64,000 nucleotides of DNA, from the NCBI GenBank assembly GCA_020636905.1, contig JACJWX010000003.1:62001-126000 (forward strand). The letters are read 5' to 3'. This stretch comes from Actinomycetota bacterium (GTDB lineage Bacteria > Actinomycetota > Thermoleophilia > Miltoncostaeales > Miltoncostaeaceae). The position numbers and the translations under genes are program-made. Shown piece by piece: positions 24,613 through 33,769 of this stretch (position 1 is its first letter; each line of letters starts with the position of its first letter). The notes below the pieces were generated by a model that worked only from the letters and a program-made list of their open reading frames with translations, did not search any database and was not told the DNA's origin.

Positions 24613-25746
24613 TCAGTCCGACGCGGCGGCGTCCACCAGCGCGCCAGCCATCTGCGCCAGCAGCTCGTCGTTCTCGGAGGGGAGGCCGATCGTGATCCGC
24701 AGTGATTCGGGCGCCCCGAACGGACCCGCCGGCCGGACGATGACCCCCCGGTGCAGGAGCGCACGGTTCACCGCCTGGGCGGCCGCCGGAGACGCGAATC
24801 GCACGAGGACGAAGTTGGCCGTGGACGGCAGCACCTCGAGTCCCTGTGAGACCAGCCCGGCAGCCACCCGCACCCGCTCGCGCGCCACCTCGTCGAGCCG
24901 CTCGCGAAGCACGCCGTCCGCGTCGCGCAGGCTCGCGATCGCCGCAGCCTGTGCGATGGCGTTCACGTCGAACGCGTTGCGGACCCTCGAGACGACCCCC
25001 AGCAACGACGGTGGCGCGACCATGTAGCCCACCCGCAGCCCCGCCAGCGCGTACGCCTTGGAGAAGGTGCGCATCACCACGATGGATCGCCCCTCACGCG
25101 CATACCGGACGGCGTCGTGCCCGCCCTCCGGCAGATACTCGAAGTACGCCTCGTCGATCACCGGCAGCACGTGCTCGGGCAGCGTCCCCAGAAAGTCGTC
25201 GAGCGCGGCCCGGCCGACCGCCGCCCCCGTCGGGTTGTTCGGACTGACGACCACCGCGAGCTTCGTCCGCGGACCGATCGCCTCGCGAAGCCGGTCGAGG
25301 TCGAAGGAACCGTCGGGCGCGAGTTCCGCTTCGGCGATGGCCGCGCCCATCATCGCGGCCCCCTGGCGCCACGACACGAACGACGGCCAGCACACTGCGA
25401 GATCGTCGCCGGGGTCGAGCACCGACAGGCACAGGAGCTTGATGAGGCTGTCCACCCCGTTGCCGGGCAGGATCCACTCGGCGGGGACCGCGAGGTGATC
25501 CGACAGCGCGTCGCGCAGGTGCCACGCCCCGGAATCCGGATAGAGCCGGACGTCGGCGGCCGCCGCCGCCATCGCCTCCAGGGCTGCGGGTGCCGGTGGA
25601 TACGGACCCTCGTTCGACGCGAGTTTGATGACGTGTTCGATGCCGAGTTCGCGGCGAACATCGTCGATGGGCCGTCCGGGTTCGTACGGCGCCACACCCG
25701 CCAGCGCCGCGCGAGCGAGGTTCGTGAGCGGGGAATCGGCCTCCAC
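24613..25746 (-). CDS. hisC: Histidinol-phosphate aminotransferase
   Basis: PLP aminotransferase (fold type I) acting late in histidine biosynthesis, possibly also on aromatic 2-oxo acids. The 377-residue product shows IKLASNEGPYPP, the NNPTG loop, VIDEAYFEYLPEG, the PLP-lysine site TFSKAYALAGLRVGY and the C-terminal RITIG. GTG 25746 is 6 nt after a TACGAT box, so a leaderless mRNA is likely. It is divergent from the LON-domain gene and apart from other his genes. Confidence 0.88.
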   Translation of the reverse strand: MEADSPLTNLARAALAGVAPYEPGRPIDDVRRELGIEHVIKLASNEGPYPPAPAALEAMAAAAADVRLYPDSGAWHLRDALSDHLAVPAEWILPGNGVDSLIKLLCLSVLDPGDDLAVCWPSFVSWRQGAAMMGAAIAEAELAPDGSFDLDRLREAIGPRTKLAVVVSPNNPTGAAVGRAALDDFLGTLPEHVLPVIDEAYFEYLPEGGHDAVRYAREGRSIVVMRTFSKAYALAGLRVGYMVAPPSLLGVVSRVRNAFDVNAIAQAAAIASLRDADGVLRERLDEVARERVRVAAGLVSQGLEVLPSTANFVLVRFASPAAAQAVNRALLHRGVIVRPAGPFGAPESLRITIGLPSENDELLAQMAGALVDAAASD

Positions 25747-25752
25747 CGCCCG

Positions 25753-25788
25753 ATCGTACCAGCGGCGGTTGCGGCACCCGGATACACT
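25753..25788. promoter_or_regulatory. Back-to-back putative -10 boxes of two leaderless divergent genes
   Basis: TACGAT on the minus strand (25753-25758) is 6 nt before the hisC GTG, and TACACT on the plus strand (25783-25788) is 8 nt before the LON-domain GTG. The whole intergenic gap is 50 bp and has no Shine-Dalgarno on either side. No clear -35 boxes. Confidence 0.45.
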
Positions 25789-25796
25789 CGACGACC

Positions 25797-26417
25797 GTGG
25801 AGCCCGTGGATCTCGGACTTTTTCCTCTGGAGATGGTGCTCGTCCCCGGCGAGCAGATTCCCCTGCACCTGTTCGAGCCCCGGTATCGACAGCTCTACGC
25901 CGATTGTGTGCTGTCGAACACGCCGTTCGTGCTGGTGCGGCAGGAGGAGGGCGTCGCCGCCCAGGTGGGCTGCACCGCCGTCTTCGAGGATCTGGTGAGC
26001 CGCGAACAGGATGGTCGGCTCAACGTGATCGTCCGCGGGGCGCACGCGGTCGAGATCATCGAGGAGACCCAGGGCCGGCGGTACTTCTCCGCGCTCTGCC
26101 GGGTGCTCGAGGATGATGCCGAGGCCCCTGACGAGGCCCTCGCACAGGAAGCAGTCAGGCGGTTCCAGGAGTTCTCGGAACGCCTCACCGGAGAGCGCCG
26201 CGACCCGCCCGAGATCGACGGCGTCCCGCTGTCGTACGCCATCACGGGAGCGATGGAGATGCCCACGCCGATCAAGCAGCGCATCCTCAGCCTGCGCAAC
26301 GAGCCGGCACGGCTGACCAGCGTGATCCGGGCCATCGACATCGCCCAGCGGTCCACCGACCGCATCGAACTCGCGGCCAAACGCGCGAAGACGAACGGCA
26401 AGGTCAGCCACCCATGA
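25797..26417 (+). CDS. LON substrate-binding (N-terminal) domain protein
   Basis: Stand-alone protein of 206 residues homologous to the N-domain of Lon protease, without ATPase or protease parts. Seen: LGLFPLEMVLVPGEQIPLHLFEPRY at the start (family hallmark P-L..PLHIFE.RY), then GCTAVFEDLVSREQDGRLNVIVRGA, and a helical C-terminal third. Such proteins are thought to bind unfolded proteins; the role is not established. Start GTG 25797 is likely leaderless. Its TGA overlaps the next ATG (ATGA). Confidence 0.85.
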   Translation: MEPVDLGLFPLEMVLVPGEQIPLHLFEPRYRQLYADCVLSNTPFVLVRQEEGVAAQVGCTAVFEDLVSREQDGRLNVIVRGAHAVEIIEETQGRRYFSALCRVLEDDAEAPDEALAQEAVRRFQEFSERLTGERRDPPEIDGVPLSYAITGAMEMPTPIKQRILSLRNEPARLTSVIRAIDIAQRSTDRIELAAKRAKTNGKVSHP

Positions 26418-27295
26418 CCAGGGCGCTCGCCAGCGCCACGGCGGACGAGCGAGCGGCCTTCATCGGTGGGACACCCCGAACCGGGCTCGTGGGCAGGTCG
26501 GGGGTGGTCTGGGTGGAGGGACCGGACGCGCGGTCGTTCCTGCAGGGGTTGCTGAGCAACGACATCGACGGGCTCCGCGTGGGGGCCTCCATCCCCGCCC
26601 TGCTGCTGAACGCCCAGGGGCATCTCGAGGCCATGGTGCAGGTGCACCGTGACAACGACGACGCCTTCACGCTCGTCACGGGCATCGACCAGGCGGCGAT
26701 CGTCGCCGATCGGCTGACCGGGCTCCAGCACTCGGAAGCCCTGGACGTGTTCGGCCCGGAGGTGGCGGACACCGTGACGGTGCACGGCCCTCTGGTGGCG
26801 GATGGGGTGGTGGCCTTCGACGGGCCGATTCCCGGGACACGTACGGTGCTCGCCGACGACGCGGAGGCCACGCTCGCCGCGCTGGAGGCCGACCGCGGCG
26901 CCCCCGGGCTGCTCGAGGTGCTGCGCGTCGAACACGGGGTCCCCCTGGTGGGTGTCGACACCGGTGAGGGCACGCTGGTACACGAGGCGGGACTTCAGGA
27001 CCGGGCGGTGAGCTTCACCAAGGGGTGTTACCTGGGGCAGGAGACCGTCGCGCGCACCGAGCATCGCGGCCGTGTGAATCGTGTCCTCCGTGGCCTGCGC
27101 GGCTCCACCGCGCCGACGCCGGGTGCGGAGGTGCGTCTGGACGGACGGGTCGTCGGGACGATCGGCTCGGCGGCGATCAGCCCGGTGTTCGGCCCGATCG
27201 CGCTCACGATCCTGCGTCGCGAGGCGGAGCCCGGTGCGACCGTGGACGTCTGGGACGGCGGGACCGCGCTCGTCTGCGAGCTTCCGTTCCGATGA
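26414..27295 (+). CDS. ygfZ: YgfZ/GcvT-like folate-binding protein
   Basis: Protein of 293 residues related to the aminomethyltransferase GcvT but of the YgfZ class, which uses tetrahydrofolate in repair or synthesis of iron-sulfur clusters. The class signature KGCYLGQE is present (SFTKGCYLGQETVAR, about 200-215), including the functionally important Cys. Also seen: VEGPDARSFLQGLLSND near the N-terminus. It is translationally coupled on both sides, with ATGA overlaps to the LON-domain gene and to the small gene that follows. Confidence 0.87.
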   Translation: MTRALASATADERAAFIGGTPRTGLVGRSGVVWVEGPDARSFLQGLLSNDIDGLRVGASIPALLLNAQGHLEAMVQVHRDNDDAFTLVTGIDQAAIVADRLTGLQHSEALDVFGPEVADTVTVHGPLVADGVVAFDGPIPGTRTVLADDAEATLAALEADRGAPGLLEVLRVEHGVPLVGVDTGEGTLVHEAGLQDRAVSFTKGCYLGQETVARTEHRGRVNRVLRGLRGSTAPTPGAEVRLDGRVVGTIGSAAISPVFGPIALTILRREAEPGATVDVWDGGTALVCELPFR

Positions 27296-27561
27296 TCGAC
27301 CGAGCGCTCCTCGGACTGATCGGCGAGACGGGATTCGACGCGCTGCGGACCGCCGAGCATTCCCTGCGGACCATCCCCAGCCCTCCGGCCGAGGCGATCG
27401 TCAGCTGGGCGGCGTGGACCGAACGCGAGTGGAGCTTCACGTTCGTGCAACGTCACCCTCCGAGACGCCTCGTGGTGGACGTTCCCCACGACGGCTCCGA
27501 GGTGAATGTGCGCGTACGCAGCGTCTCCGACCGCCCCGGGAGCGGGCCGCTCGCGGACTGA
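27292..27561 (+). CDS. Small uncharacterised protein
   Basis: Protein of 89 residues, no recognised family. An N-terminal helical half (ALLGLIGETGFDALRTAEHSL) is followed by a beta-rich half (EWSFTFVQRHPPRRLVVDV, EVNVRVRSVS). No membrane segment. The ATGA overlap with ygfZ argues that it is real and cotranslated. No function assigned. Confidence 0.5.
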   Translation: MIDRALLGLIGETGFDALRTAEHSLRTIPSPPAEAIVSWAAWTEREWSFTFVQRHPPRRLVVDVPHDGSEVNVRVRSVSDRPGSGPLAD

Positions 27562-27595
27562 CCCCTGCGCGCTCGTCACGGGATGTCGCACGCCG

Positions 27596-27611
27596 TCACC
27601 GGAAGTTCACC
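27596..27611 (+). promoter_or_regulatory. Candidate PHO box (PhoP/PhoB-type direct repeat) upstream of pstS
   Basis: TCACC occurs at 27596-27600 and 27607-27611, exactly 11 bp apart, inside GTCACCGGAAGTTCACC. This fits the 11-bp direct-repeat units (GTTCACC core) bound by the phosphate-starvation regulator in actinobacteria. It lies about 80-90 bp before the pstS start. Inference from pattern and context. Confidence 0.45.
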
Positions 27612-27687
27612 GATCTGCAGCAAGTCGGCGAGCGGCCGTCGGTTGAGTACCCCGGAGGAACAAGCCTCGCTCAACTGAGACATAAGG

Positions 27688-28818
27688 ATGGTAGACAGCG
27701 TGAAGCGTTCAACGCTCGCCAGCGCCGCACTGACCGGCGCCGTCATGATGGTCGCGGCAGCCTCGGCCGCCGGTGCCGGCACGGGATCCGGTGCCTCCTT
27801 CCCGGCCCTGGTCTACACCGACTGGTGCCAGAACATCGGCTGCTCGTACACCTCGAAGGGCTCCTCCGGCGGGATCCAGGACTTCATCGCCGGAACGGTC
27901 GACTTCGCCGGTTCGGACGCCATCATGAGCTCCGACCAGGTGTCCGACCTCGCCGCCAAGCGGGGCGGCGTCTCGCCCCTGTACTTCCCCACGGTGCTCG
28001 GCGCCATCACGGTCCCGACCAACACCTCGGCCGGTCGTCTCCGCCTCGATGGCAAGGTCCTCGGCGAGATCTTCTCCGGCGGGATCACCAAGTGGAACGA
28101 CTCGCGGATCACGCGCCTGAACAGGGGCAAGTCCCTGCCCAACGCCGACATCACGGTGTGTGTCCGTTCCGATGGATCGGGCACCAGCTACGGCTTCACC
28201 AACTACCTCAACAAGGTGAGCCTCAACTTCCGCAAGAAGGTCGGCGCCGCCAGCCAGACCCCGGCGTGGACCGCTCCCCGCATCGTGCGTGGCGCCAAGA
28301 ACCCCGGCGTCGCCCAGTGCATCAAGGACAACTCGAACTCGATCGGCTACGTCGACCTCGGCGACGCGCAGAACGCCGGACTCGCCTCGAACATCGCGGC
28401 CATCGGCAAGTACGAGCGCCGGACCGTGCGCATCAAGAAGCGCGTGAAGGTCAGGGGCAAGGTCGTCGTGAAGCGTGTGCGCGTCAAGCGCACGAAGCTC
28501 GTCTTCAGCCTCCCGTCGGTCAAGACCATCAGCGCCGCCGGCACGCTCAGGAGCTACAACCTGAGCAACCCGGCCAAGATCCAGCGTGATCTGGTCAACA
28601 GCACCGCGACCGGTGCCTACCCGATCACCATCACGACCTTCGTGCTCGCCTACAGCAGCTTCGCGAAGGCCGGCAAGTCGGGATCGATCGCCGACACCAA
28701 GGCGTTCCTGAACTACGCCTACGGCGCAGGTCAGCGCAACGTCACCAAGTTCGCGTTCGCGCCGCTTCCCAAGGGGATGCTGGCCGCCGCGAAGACCCGC
28801 GCCGCGGCGCTGAAGTAG
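27688..28818 (+). CDS. pstS: Phosphate ABC transporter, periplasmic-type phosphate-binding protein
   Basis: Extracytoplasmic phosphate receptor of the Pst system, 376 residues. A Sec-type signal (RSTLASAALTGAVMMVAAASAAGA, split about 30) precedes phosphate-binding motifs GSGASFPALVYTDW, YTSKGSSGGIQDF, VDFAGSDA and RSDGSGTSYGFTNYL. Residues 241-270 form an unusual basic stretch with 16 Lys/Arg of 30, absent from typical PstS. There is no lipobox. ATG 27688 has only AAGG directly before it; GTG 27700 (VKRSTL) is a plausible alternative with AAGGA 11 nt upstream. First gene of pstS-pstCA-pstB. Confidence 0.9.
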   Translation: MVDSVKRSTLASAALTGAVMMVAAASAAGAGTGSGASFPALVYTDWCQNIGCSYTSKGSSGGIQDFIAGTVDFAGSDAIMSSDQVSDLAAKRGGVSPLYFPTVLGAITVPTNTSAGRLRLDGKVLGEIFSGGITKWNDSRITRLNRGKSLPNADITVCVRSDGSGTSYGFTNYLNKVSLNFRKKVGAASQTPAWTAPRIVRGAKNPGVAQCIKDNSNSIGYVDLGDAQNAGLASNIAAIGKYERRTVRIKKRVKVRGKVVVKRVRVKRTKLVFSLPSVKTISAAGTLRSYNLSNPAKIQRDLVNSTATGAYPITITTFVLAYSSFAKAGKSGSIADTKAFLNYAYGAGQRNVTKFAFAPLPKGMLAAAKTRAAALK

Positions 28819-28860
28819 TCACCGCGTGACGACCGCCCACACGACCCTGACCCGGTACTG

Positions 28861-30987
28861 ATGGCGCGGTCGGATGGAGCCGCCGGTGTCGCCACCCCCC
28901 CGGGGGTGGCGACACCGCTCCGCTCCAGGCTGCGACGGCCGTTCGGCTCACGTCTCGCCGACACCGTCTACCTGACGCTCGCCGGGGCCTCCGCCGCCGC
29001 GGCGATCGCCCTCGTCGCCTATCTCATCTTCAGCACCGCGCGCGAGACCTCACCCGTCTGGGAGACCTTCGGCGTCTGGGGATTCCTGACCGGCCGGGAG
29101 TGGGTCATCTCGCCCCCGACGGGCGGGCCCCGCCTCGGTGCCCTGCCGTTCATCTACGGCACGCTCGCCACCAGCGCCATCGCGATGGCGATCGCATTGC
29201 CACTCTCGGTCGGCATTGCGCTGGCCACCACCGTGTTCCTCCCCCGCCCGCTGCGCCGCGCGGTGGCCGGCGTCATCGACGTGCTCGCCGCCGTACCCTC
29301 GGTGGTCTTCGGCTTCTGGGCGGTCGTGGTGCTCGTTCCCTGGGCCAACCCGGGTCTCGAGTGGATCGCGGAACACAACCTGCGATTCCTCGCCTTCCTC
29401 ACCGCGGTGCTCCTCCTGGCCACCCTGCTGAGCGTCGGGCCGCTGCTCCGGCCATTGCTCGCGCTCACGGTCGCGGGACTCGTGCTCGTGATGTTCCTGA
29501 TCCTCACCGGCGCGCTCCACGCCCCGGTGGGACTGCTCGAGGGGCCGGTGCTGTCCGGCTCCTACATGCTCGCCGGAATCGTGCTCGCGGTCATGATCCT
29601 GCCGATCACCACGGCGATCATCCGCGAGGTGTTCGCGACCGTCCCGACGGACCAGCAGGAAGCCGCCCTGGCACTCGGCGCGACGCGCTGGGAGATGGTC
29701 CAGCACTCGATGATCCCCTGGTCGCGCAGCGGGATCGTGGGCGCATCCGCGCTCGGCCTCGGACGCGCAATGGGCGAGACGATCGCGCTCGCCCTGGTGC
29801 TGGGTTCGGTGCCGAACGTCTTCGGCTCGCTGCTCGGTCCGGGCGCCACCGCGGCCGGCGTGATCGCCCTCCAGACCGGAGAGGCGGGTCAGCTGCAGCT
29901 CGCGGCCCTGACGGCGCTGGCAATCGTGCTGTTCGTGATGACGATGATCATCAACGGGCTCGCGCGGATACTGGTGCGCCGGAATGCCGGGACGTCCCGG
30001 CGGCGGCGTTCAGCCGCCCCGACGGACCCCGACGCCGAGGCGGCCGCCCGCGCGGACGGCGCGGCCGAGACCGCTCCTGCGCCGGCCCTGGTGCGGGAGG
30101 GCGCCGGCTCGCTCGCGCCGGTCGCCGGAATCCGCCGCCTCCGTTCGGGGGTGTCCGAAACGCTCATCGCCGCCGCGGTGCTGATCGGCATGCTCCCGCT
30201 CGCGGTTCTGCTCGTGGAGGTCGTGCGAAACGGGACCAGGGTCCTCGGGGCCAGTTTCTTCACCGAGGTCCAGCCGACCGATCCCAACGCCGTCGCCGGG
30301 TTCGGAATCGGCAACGCACTCGTGGGCACCGCAATCCTCACCGGGGTCGCCGTCGCGATCGCGGCGCCGCTCGGGATCCTCACGAGCCTCTGCATCAACG
30401 AACTGAACGGGATGGGCGGCTGGCCGCGGCGGGTCGGAGACGCCATCGGCTACTTCGTCGACGTGATGCTGGGGATGCCGTCGATCGTCGCCGGCCTCGC
30501 CGCCTATCTGGCCATCGTCATCCGGGCCCAGCAGTTCAGCGCGTTCGCCGGGGGCCTCGCCCTGGCGATCGTGATGTTCCCGATCGTGGTGCGCGCGGCC
30601 GACGAGGTCCTGCGCCTGGTCCCGGGCCAGCAGCGTGAAGCCGCGCTCGCCCTCGGGGCGCCGCGGTGGCGCACCGCCTGGAGCGTCATGCTTCCGGCGG
30701 CGCTCCCGGGCATCATCACGGGCACCATGCTCGCGCTCGCCCGTGCCGCGGGCGAAACGGCGCCGCTGCTGTTCACGTCACTCGGCAATCAGTTCTACTC
30801 CACCGATCTGTTCGAGCCGATCGCGGCCCTGCCGCTGCTGATCTTCAAGTTCACCATCGACGTCCGTACCGATCAGAGCGTCGACTTCGCCTGGGGCGCG
30901 ACCCTCGTGCTGATCGCGTTCATTCTGCTGCTCAACCTCATGGCGCGGCTGACGGCACGACTCATACAGGGAGGGAGACGAGGATGA
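28861..30987 (+). CDS. pstCA: Fused phosphate ABC transporter permease PstC-PstA
   Basis: One 708-residue protein joins both Pst permeases. The N-terminal half (about 25-370) is PstC-like, with membrane segments and the EAA loop [17 protein letters not shown] charged, Ala-rich linker (about 375-420) follows. The C-terminal half is PstA-like with a second EAA loop, [17 protein letters not shown]. Both halves keep the ATPase-contact glycines, so the fusion should be functional. I see no frameshift or stop in the linker. A strong hairpin lies in codons 9-19; GTG 28906 is a possible later start. The stop overlaps the pstB ATG (ATGA). Confidence 0.88.
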   Translation: MARSDGAAGVATPPGVATPLRSRLRRPFGSRLADTVYLTLAGASAAAAIALVAYLIFSTARETSPVWETFGVWGFLTGREWVISPPTGGPRLGALPFIYGTLATSAIAMAIALPLSVGIALATTVFLPRPLRRAVAGVIDVLAAVPSVVFGFWAVVVLVPWANPGLEWIAEHNLRFLAFLTAVLLLATLLSVGPLLRPLLALTVAGLVLVMFLILTGALHAPVGLLEGPVLSGSYMLAGIVLAVMILPITTAIIREVFATVPTDQQEAALALGATRWEMVQHSMIPWSRSGIVGASALGLGRAMGETIALALVLGSVPNVFGSLLGPGATAAGVIALQTGEAGQLQLAALTALAIVLFVMTMIINGLARILVRRNAGTSRRRRSAAPTDPDAEAAARADGAAETAPAPALVREGAGSLAPVAGIRRLRSGVSETLIAAAVLIGMLPLAVLLVEVVRNGTRVLGASFFTEVQPTDPNAVAGFGIGNALVGTAILTGVAVAIAAPLGILTSLCINELNGMGGWPRRVGDAIGYFVDVMLGMPSIVAGLAAYLAIVIRAQQFSAFAGGLALAIVMFPIVVRAADEVLRLVPGQQREAALALGAPRWRTAWSVMLPAALPGIITGTMLALARAAGETAPLLFTSLGNQFYSTDLFEPIAALPLLIFKFTIDVRTDQSVDFAWGATLVLIAFILLLNLMARLTARLIQGGRRG
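28885..28916 (+). promoter_or_regulatory. Strong 15-bp GC hairpin between pstS and pstCA, inside the pstCA 5' region
   Basis: GGTGTCGCCACCCCC and its exact inverse complement are separated by 2 nt, giving a perfect 15-bp stem 66 nt after the pstS stop. There is no U-tract. Such a structure could protect the pstS 3' end or lower downstream expression, giving excess binding protein over permease. It also encodes a [11 protein letters not shown] repeat if translated. Confidence 0.55.
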
Positions 30988-31883
30988 CCACCGACGGCTC
31001 GAAGACTCCGGTTCGCGTGACTGAGGATGTCGTGGTCGCACCGCGGCCCGTCGCGTCCAACGAACCCGCCGTGGCCGATGAAGCGGGTGCCGCCGGGGAC
31101 GGTCGCGACGTACCGATGAGCACGCACGGACTCAGCTGCTATTTCGGCTCGCACCACGTGGTCGAGGAGGTTTCGCTGGAGTTCCCCGCCAACAGCGTGA
31201 CGGCCCTGATCGGCCCCTCGGGTTGCGGCAAGAGCACGCTCATCCGCGCCCTGAATCGCATGCACGAGGTGGTGCCGGGGGCATCCACCACCGGCGAGGT
31301 GCGGCTCCACGGCGCCGACATTTACGAACGCGGGGCCGATCCGGTCGCCGTGCGCCAGGCGATCGGCATGGTGTTCCAGCGCCCCAACCCGTTCCCCACC
31401 AAGTCCATCGCGGAGAACGTCCTGTCCGGGCCCCGGTTCCTGCGCATGAAGCTCCGCCGCGGCGAACGAGACGACCTCGTCGAACGCACGCTGCGCGGCG
31501 CCGGCCTCTGGAACGAGGTCAAGGACCGCCTCGGCGCGCCCGCGGGCGGGCTCAGCGGCGGCCAGCAACAGCGGCTCTGCATCGCGCGGGCCCTGTCGGT
31601 CGAGCCCGACGTGCTGCTCATGGATGAACCGTGCTCGGCGCTCGACCCCCAGTCGACCTCGCGGATCGAGGACCTCATCGCCGAGCTGCGCTCACGGCTG
31701 ACGATCGTGATCGTCACGCACAACATGCAGCAGGCGGCCCGGGTGTCCGATCACACCGCATTCCTGACCATCGAGAACGAAGGGGAGCCCGGCCGACTGG
31801 TGGAGTTCGGCGCCACGAACGCGATCTTCTCGGCGCCGAAGAACTCGCGTACCGAGGCCTACATCTCGGGCCGCTTCGGCTGA
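30984..31883 (+). CDS. pstB: Phosphate ABC transporter ATP-binding protein
   Basis: ATPase of the Pst importer, 299 residues. It has Walker [10 protein letters not shown], the Q-loop [12 protein letters not shown] typical of PstB, the signature [15 protein letters not shown], Walker [14 protein letters not shown] and the H-loop [12 protein letters not shown]. About 45 extra N-terminal residues precede the first beta strand; an internal Met at residue 45 (MSTHGLS) would give the usual length, but GGGAGACGAGG sits just before ATG 30984. It ends 8 bp from a convergent gene. No phoU follows in this window. Confidence 0.94.
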   Translation: MTTDGSKTPVRVTEDVVVAPRPVASNEPAVADEAGAAGDGRDVPMSTHGLSCYFGSHHVVEEVSLEFPANSVTALIGPSGCGKSTLIRALNRMHEVVPGASTTGEVRLHGADIYERGADPVAVRQAIGMVFQRPNPFPTKSIAENVLSGPRFLRMKLRRGERDDLVERTLRGAGLWNEVKDRLGAPAGGLSGGQQQRLCIARALSVEPDVLLMDEPCSALDPQSTSRIEDLIAELRSRLTIVIVTHNMQQAARVSDHTAFLTIENEGEPGRLVEFGATNAIFSAPKNSRTEAYISGRFG

Positions 31884-31891
31884 CCCTGCCG

Positions 31892-32185
31892 TCAGGCGAA
31901 GACGATCTCGTCGTCGAGCTCGCCGGCATCGAGGCGGGCGACGACCCGCTCCAGGGCGAGCTCGTGCAGCAGCGGGAAGAGCTTGTCGCTCGGCCCGTCG
32001 GCAGCCTCCGGGTCGCGGGTGTGCACGCTCACCCGCCCCACGAAACAGGTCTTGGTGCAGATCACCTTGCCGTCCGCCTCGACCTGCACCGGAAAGCCCC
32101 AGAGCATGGGCACGTCGTCGGACAGGGACTGGCGCACGGGTTCCGCATGGAGCGTGTAGGTCACGTCGCCCACGGTGTGCGTCAC
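31892..32185 (-). CDS. Small uncharacterised protein coupled to the ggt gene
   Basis: Protein of 97 residues from GTG 32185, which overlaps the ggt stop (GTGA). It appears soluble and beta-rich in the first two thirds (DVTYTLHAEPVRQSL, VQVEADGKVICTKTCFVGRV) with an acidic helical C-terminus. The KVICTKTC pair of Cys residues could bind a metal or form a disulfide. No family recognised. Last gene of the parA-ftsZ-ggt unit. Confidence 0.5.
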   Translation of the reverse strand: MTHTVGDVTYTLHAEPVRQSLSDDVPMLWGFPVQVEADGKVICTKTCFVGRVSVHTRDPEAADGPSDKLFPLLHELALERVVARLDAGELDDEIVFA

Positions 32186-33753
32186 GGTCTCGGAGATAGC
32201 GCGATCACCTCGCCTCGATGGTTCACGGCGGCGGCGGCGCCACCCCGGCGTGGGTCTCCGGCGCCCCACAGCCCGGTGGATTCGCGCCCCACGGCATTGA
32301 CTCCACCGAAGAAGAGGTTCATGCCGCCCCAGCGGCGCAGAGCATACCCGGACGCGTCCAGCGCCTGGACGACCGGTTCGGGCACCCCGCCCTCGACGTC
32401 CACGCCACCCCCTTCGACGTGCAGTCGCGGCGCCTCGACCGCGTCGATCCCGTCCATCCCGCCATCGAGGATGTTGACCGTCGTCTGGAGGATGGCCGAC
32501 CGCAGCCGGTTCGAGCCCGCCGACCCGATCACCACCCGTGGATGTCCGTCCGGGGTGAGGATCACCGTCGGCGCCATCATGGAGGTGAGCCGCCTGCCGG
32601 GTTCCACCCGGCCGAACCCGCCCGGGTTGAGATCCTCCTCACCGAGCATGTTGTTGAGCAGGAATCCGAGGTCGTCGATCACGACGCCGGACCCGGCGCC
32701 GTTGCTGGAGGAGGTACTCGCGATCATCCCGTCGGCGTCGATGACGCTGACGTGGGTGGTTCCCGCGGGCCCCCGTGAGGGGCTCCCCGCGCCCGCGCGT
32801 TGGAGACGCTCGCGAAACCACGCGGTGAAGCCAGGTTCGCCCAACCGCTGGACGAACTCCTCGCATCGGAGCCCGTTCGCCCGATGCCCCGCGTCCACCA
32901 TGGCGCACGCCCTGGCGACGGGGTCCGCCGTGGCCGGCCGCGCGTCCATGGTCGCCAGCGCGGCCCCGATCAGCACGCCACCCGAGGATGGCGGGGGGTT
33001 GGTCAGCACACGGTGCCCGCGGAAGGCGACCTCCCACGGCGTCCGCGGGATCACCCGGTAGGCGGCGATGTCATCGGCCGTGACGAGCCCGCCGAGCGGT
33101 GCGAGCCCATCGACCACGCGACGTGAGAGCCAGCCGCCTGGATCGAGCGCCGAGCACCCGGTGCGCGCCAGTTCGGTCAGGGTCTCGGCGAGCCGCGGCA
33201 TGCGCAGCCGGTCCCCGGTGCCCAGCAGGGTCCCGCCCGGGGCGTAGATCGCGGCGGCCCCGGGGGTCCACGTCAGCATCTCCCGCAGGATCGTGTGGAG
33301 GTACGACACCTCGGGGCTCAGCACGACGCCCTCGATGGCAAGCGCCACCGCGGGCTGGACCAGGTCGCTGAGCGGCAGGCGGCCGTGGTGCTCCCACACC
33401 TCGAAGAGCCCCCGGTAGAAGCCCGGCACCGCCACCGACGCGGGCCCGATGTGGAACACCTGCTCGGCGTCGCCGAACGGCACGGTGAACGCGTCGAGCA
33501 TCTCGGGCCTCAGGCGACGTCCCCCGGGGCCCAGGCCGGGCGCGGCGGCGAAGGCGTCGTGCACCACGGCCGGTCCATCGGGCGGCCGCACGAGGATGAA
33601 GCCGCCCGCGCCCGGTCCGGTCAGGGCGCTCTCCGCCACCGACGCGGCGAAGGCCGACGCCACCATGGCATCGACCGCGTTGCCGCCGGCCGCCAGCGCC
33701 TGCGCACCCGCGTGCGCTGACGCCGGATGACCGGCGGCGACAACTCCCCGCAA
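32182..33753 (-). CDS. ggt: Gamma-glutamyltransferase/acylase family protein
   Basis: Ntn-hydrolase that would self-cleave and then hydrolyse or transfer gamma-glutamyl groups. The 523-residue product shows the N-terminal GVVAAGHPASAHAGAQALAAGGNAVDA, PSSGG in the middle, and the self-cleavage site GTTHVSVIDADG, whose first Thr of TTH would become the nucleophile of the small subunit; NGAGSGVVIDDLGFLLNNML follows. No signal peptide is evident, so it may act in the cytoplasm. TTG 33753 is my best start, as an ATG further up would lie well inside ftsZ. It follows ftsZ by 16 bp. Confidence 0.87.
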   Translation of the reverse strand: MRGVVAAGHPASAHAGAQALAAGGNAVDAMVASAFAASVAESALTGPGAGGFILVRPPDGPAVVHDAFAAAPGLGPGGRRLRPEMLDAFTVPFGDAEQVFHIGPASVAVPGFYRGLFEVWEHHGRLPLSDLVQPAVALAIEGVVLSPEVSYLHTILREMLTWTPGAAAIYAPGGTLLGTGDRLRMPRLAETLTELARTGCSALDPGGWLSRRVVDGLAPLGGLVTADDIAAYRVIPRTPWEVAFRGHRVLTNPPPSSGGVLIGAALATMDARPATADPVARACAMVDAGHRANGLRCEEFVQRLGEPGFTAWFRERLQRAGAGSPSRGPAGTTHVSVIDADGMIASTSSSNGAGSGVVIDDLGFLLNNMLGEEDLNPGGFGRVEPGRRLTSMMAPTVILTPDGHPRVVIGSAGSNRLRSAILQTTVNILDGGMDGIDAVEAPRLHVEGGGVDVEGGVPEPVVQALDASGYALRRWGGMNLFFGGVNAVGRESTGLWGAGDPRRGGAAAAVNHRGEVIALSPRP

Positions 33754-33769
33754 CTGGTGAGTGCCCGCG

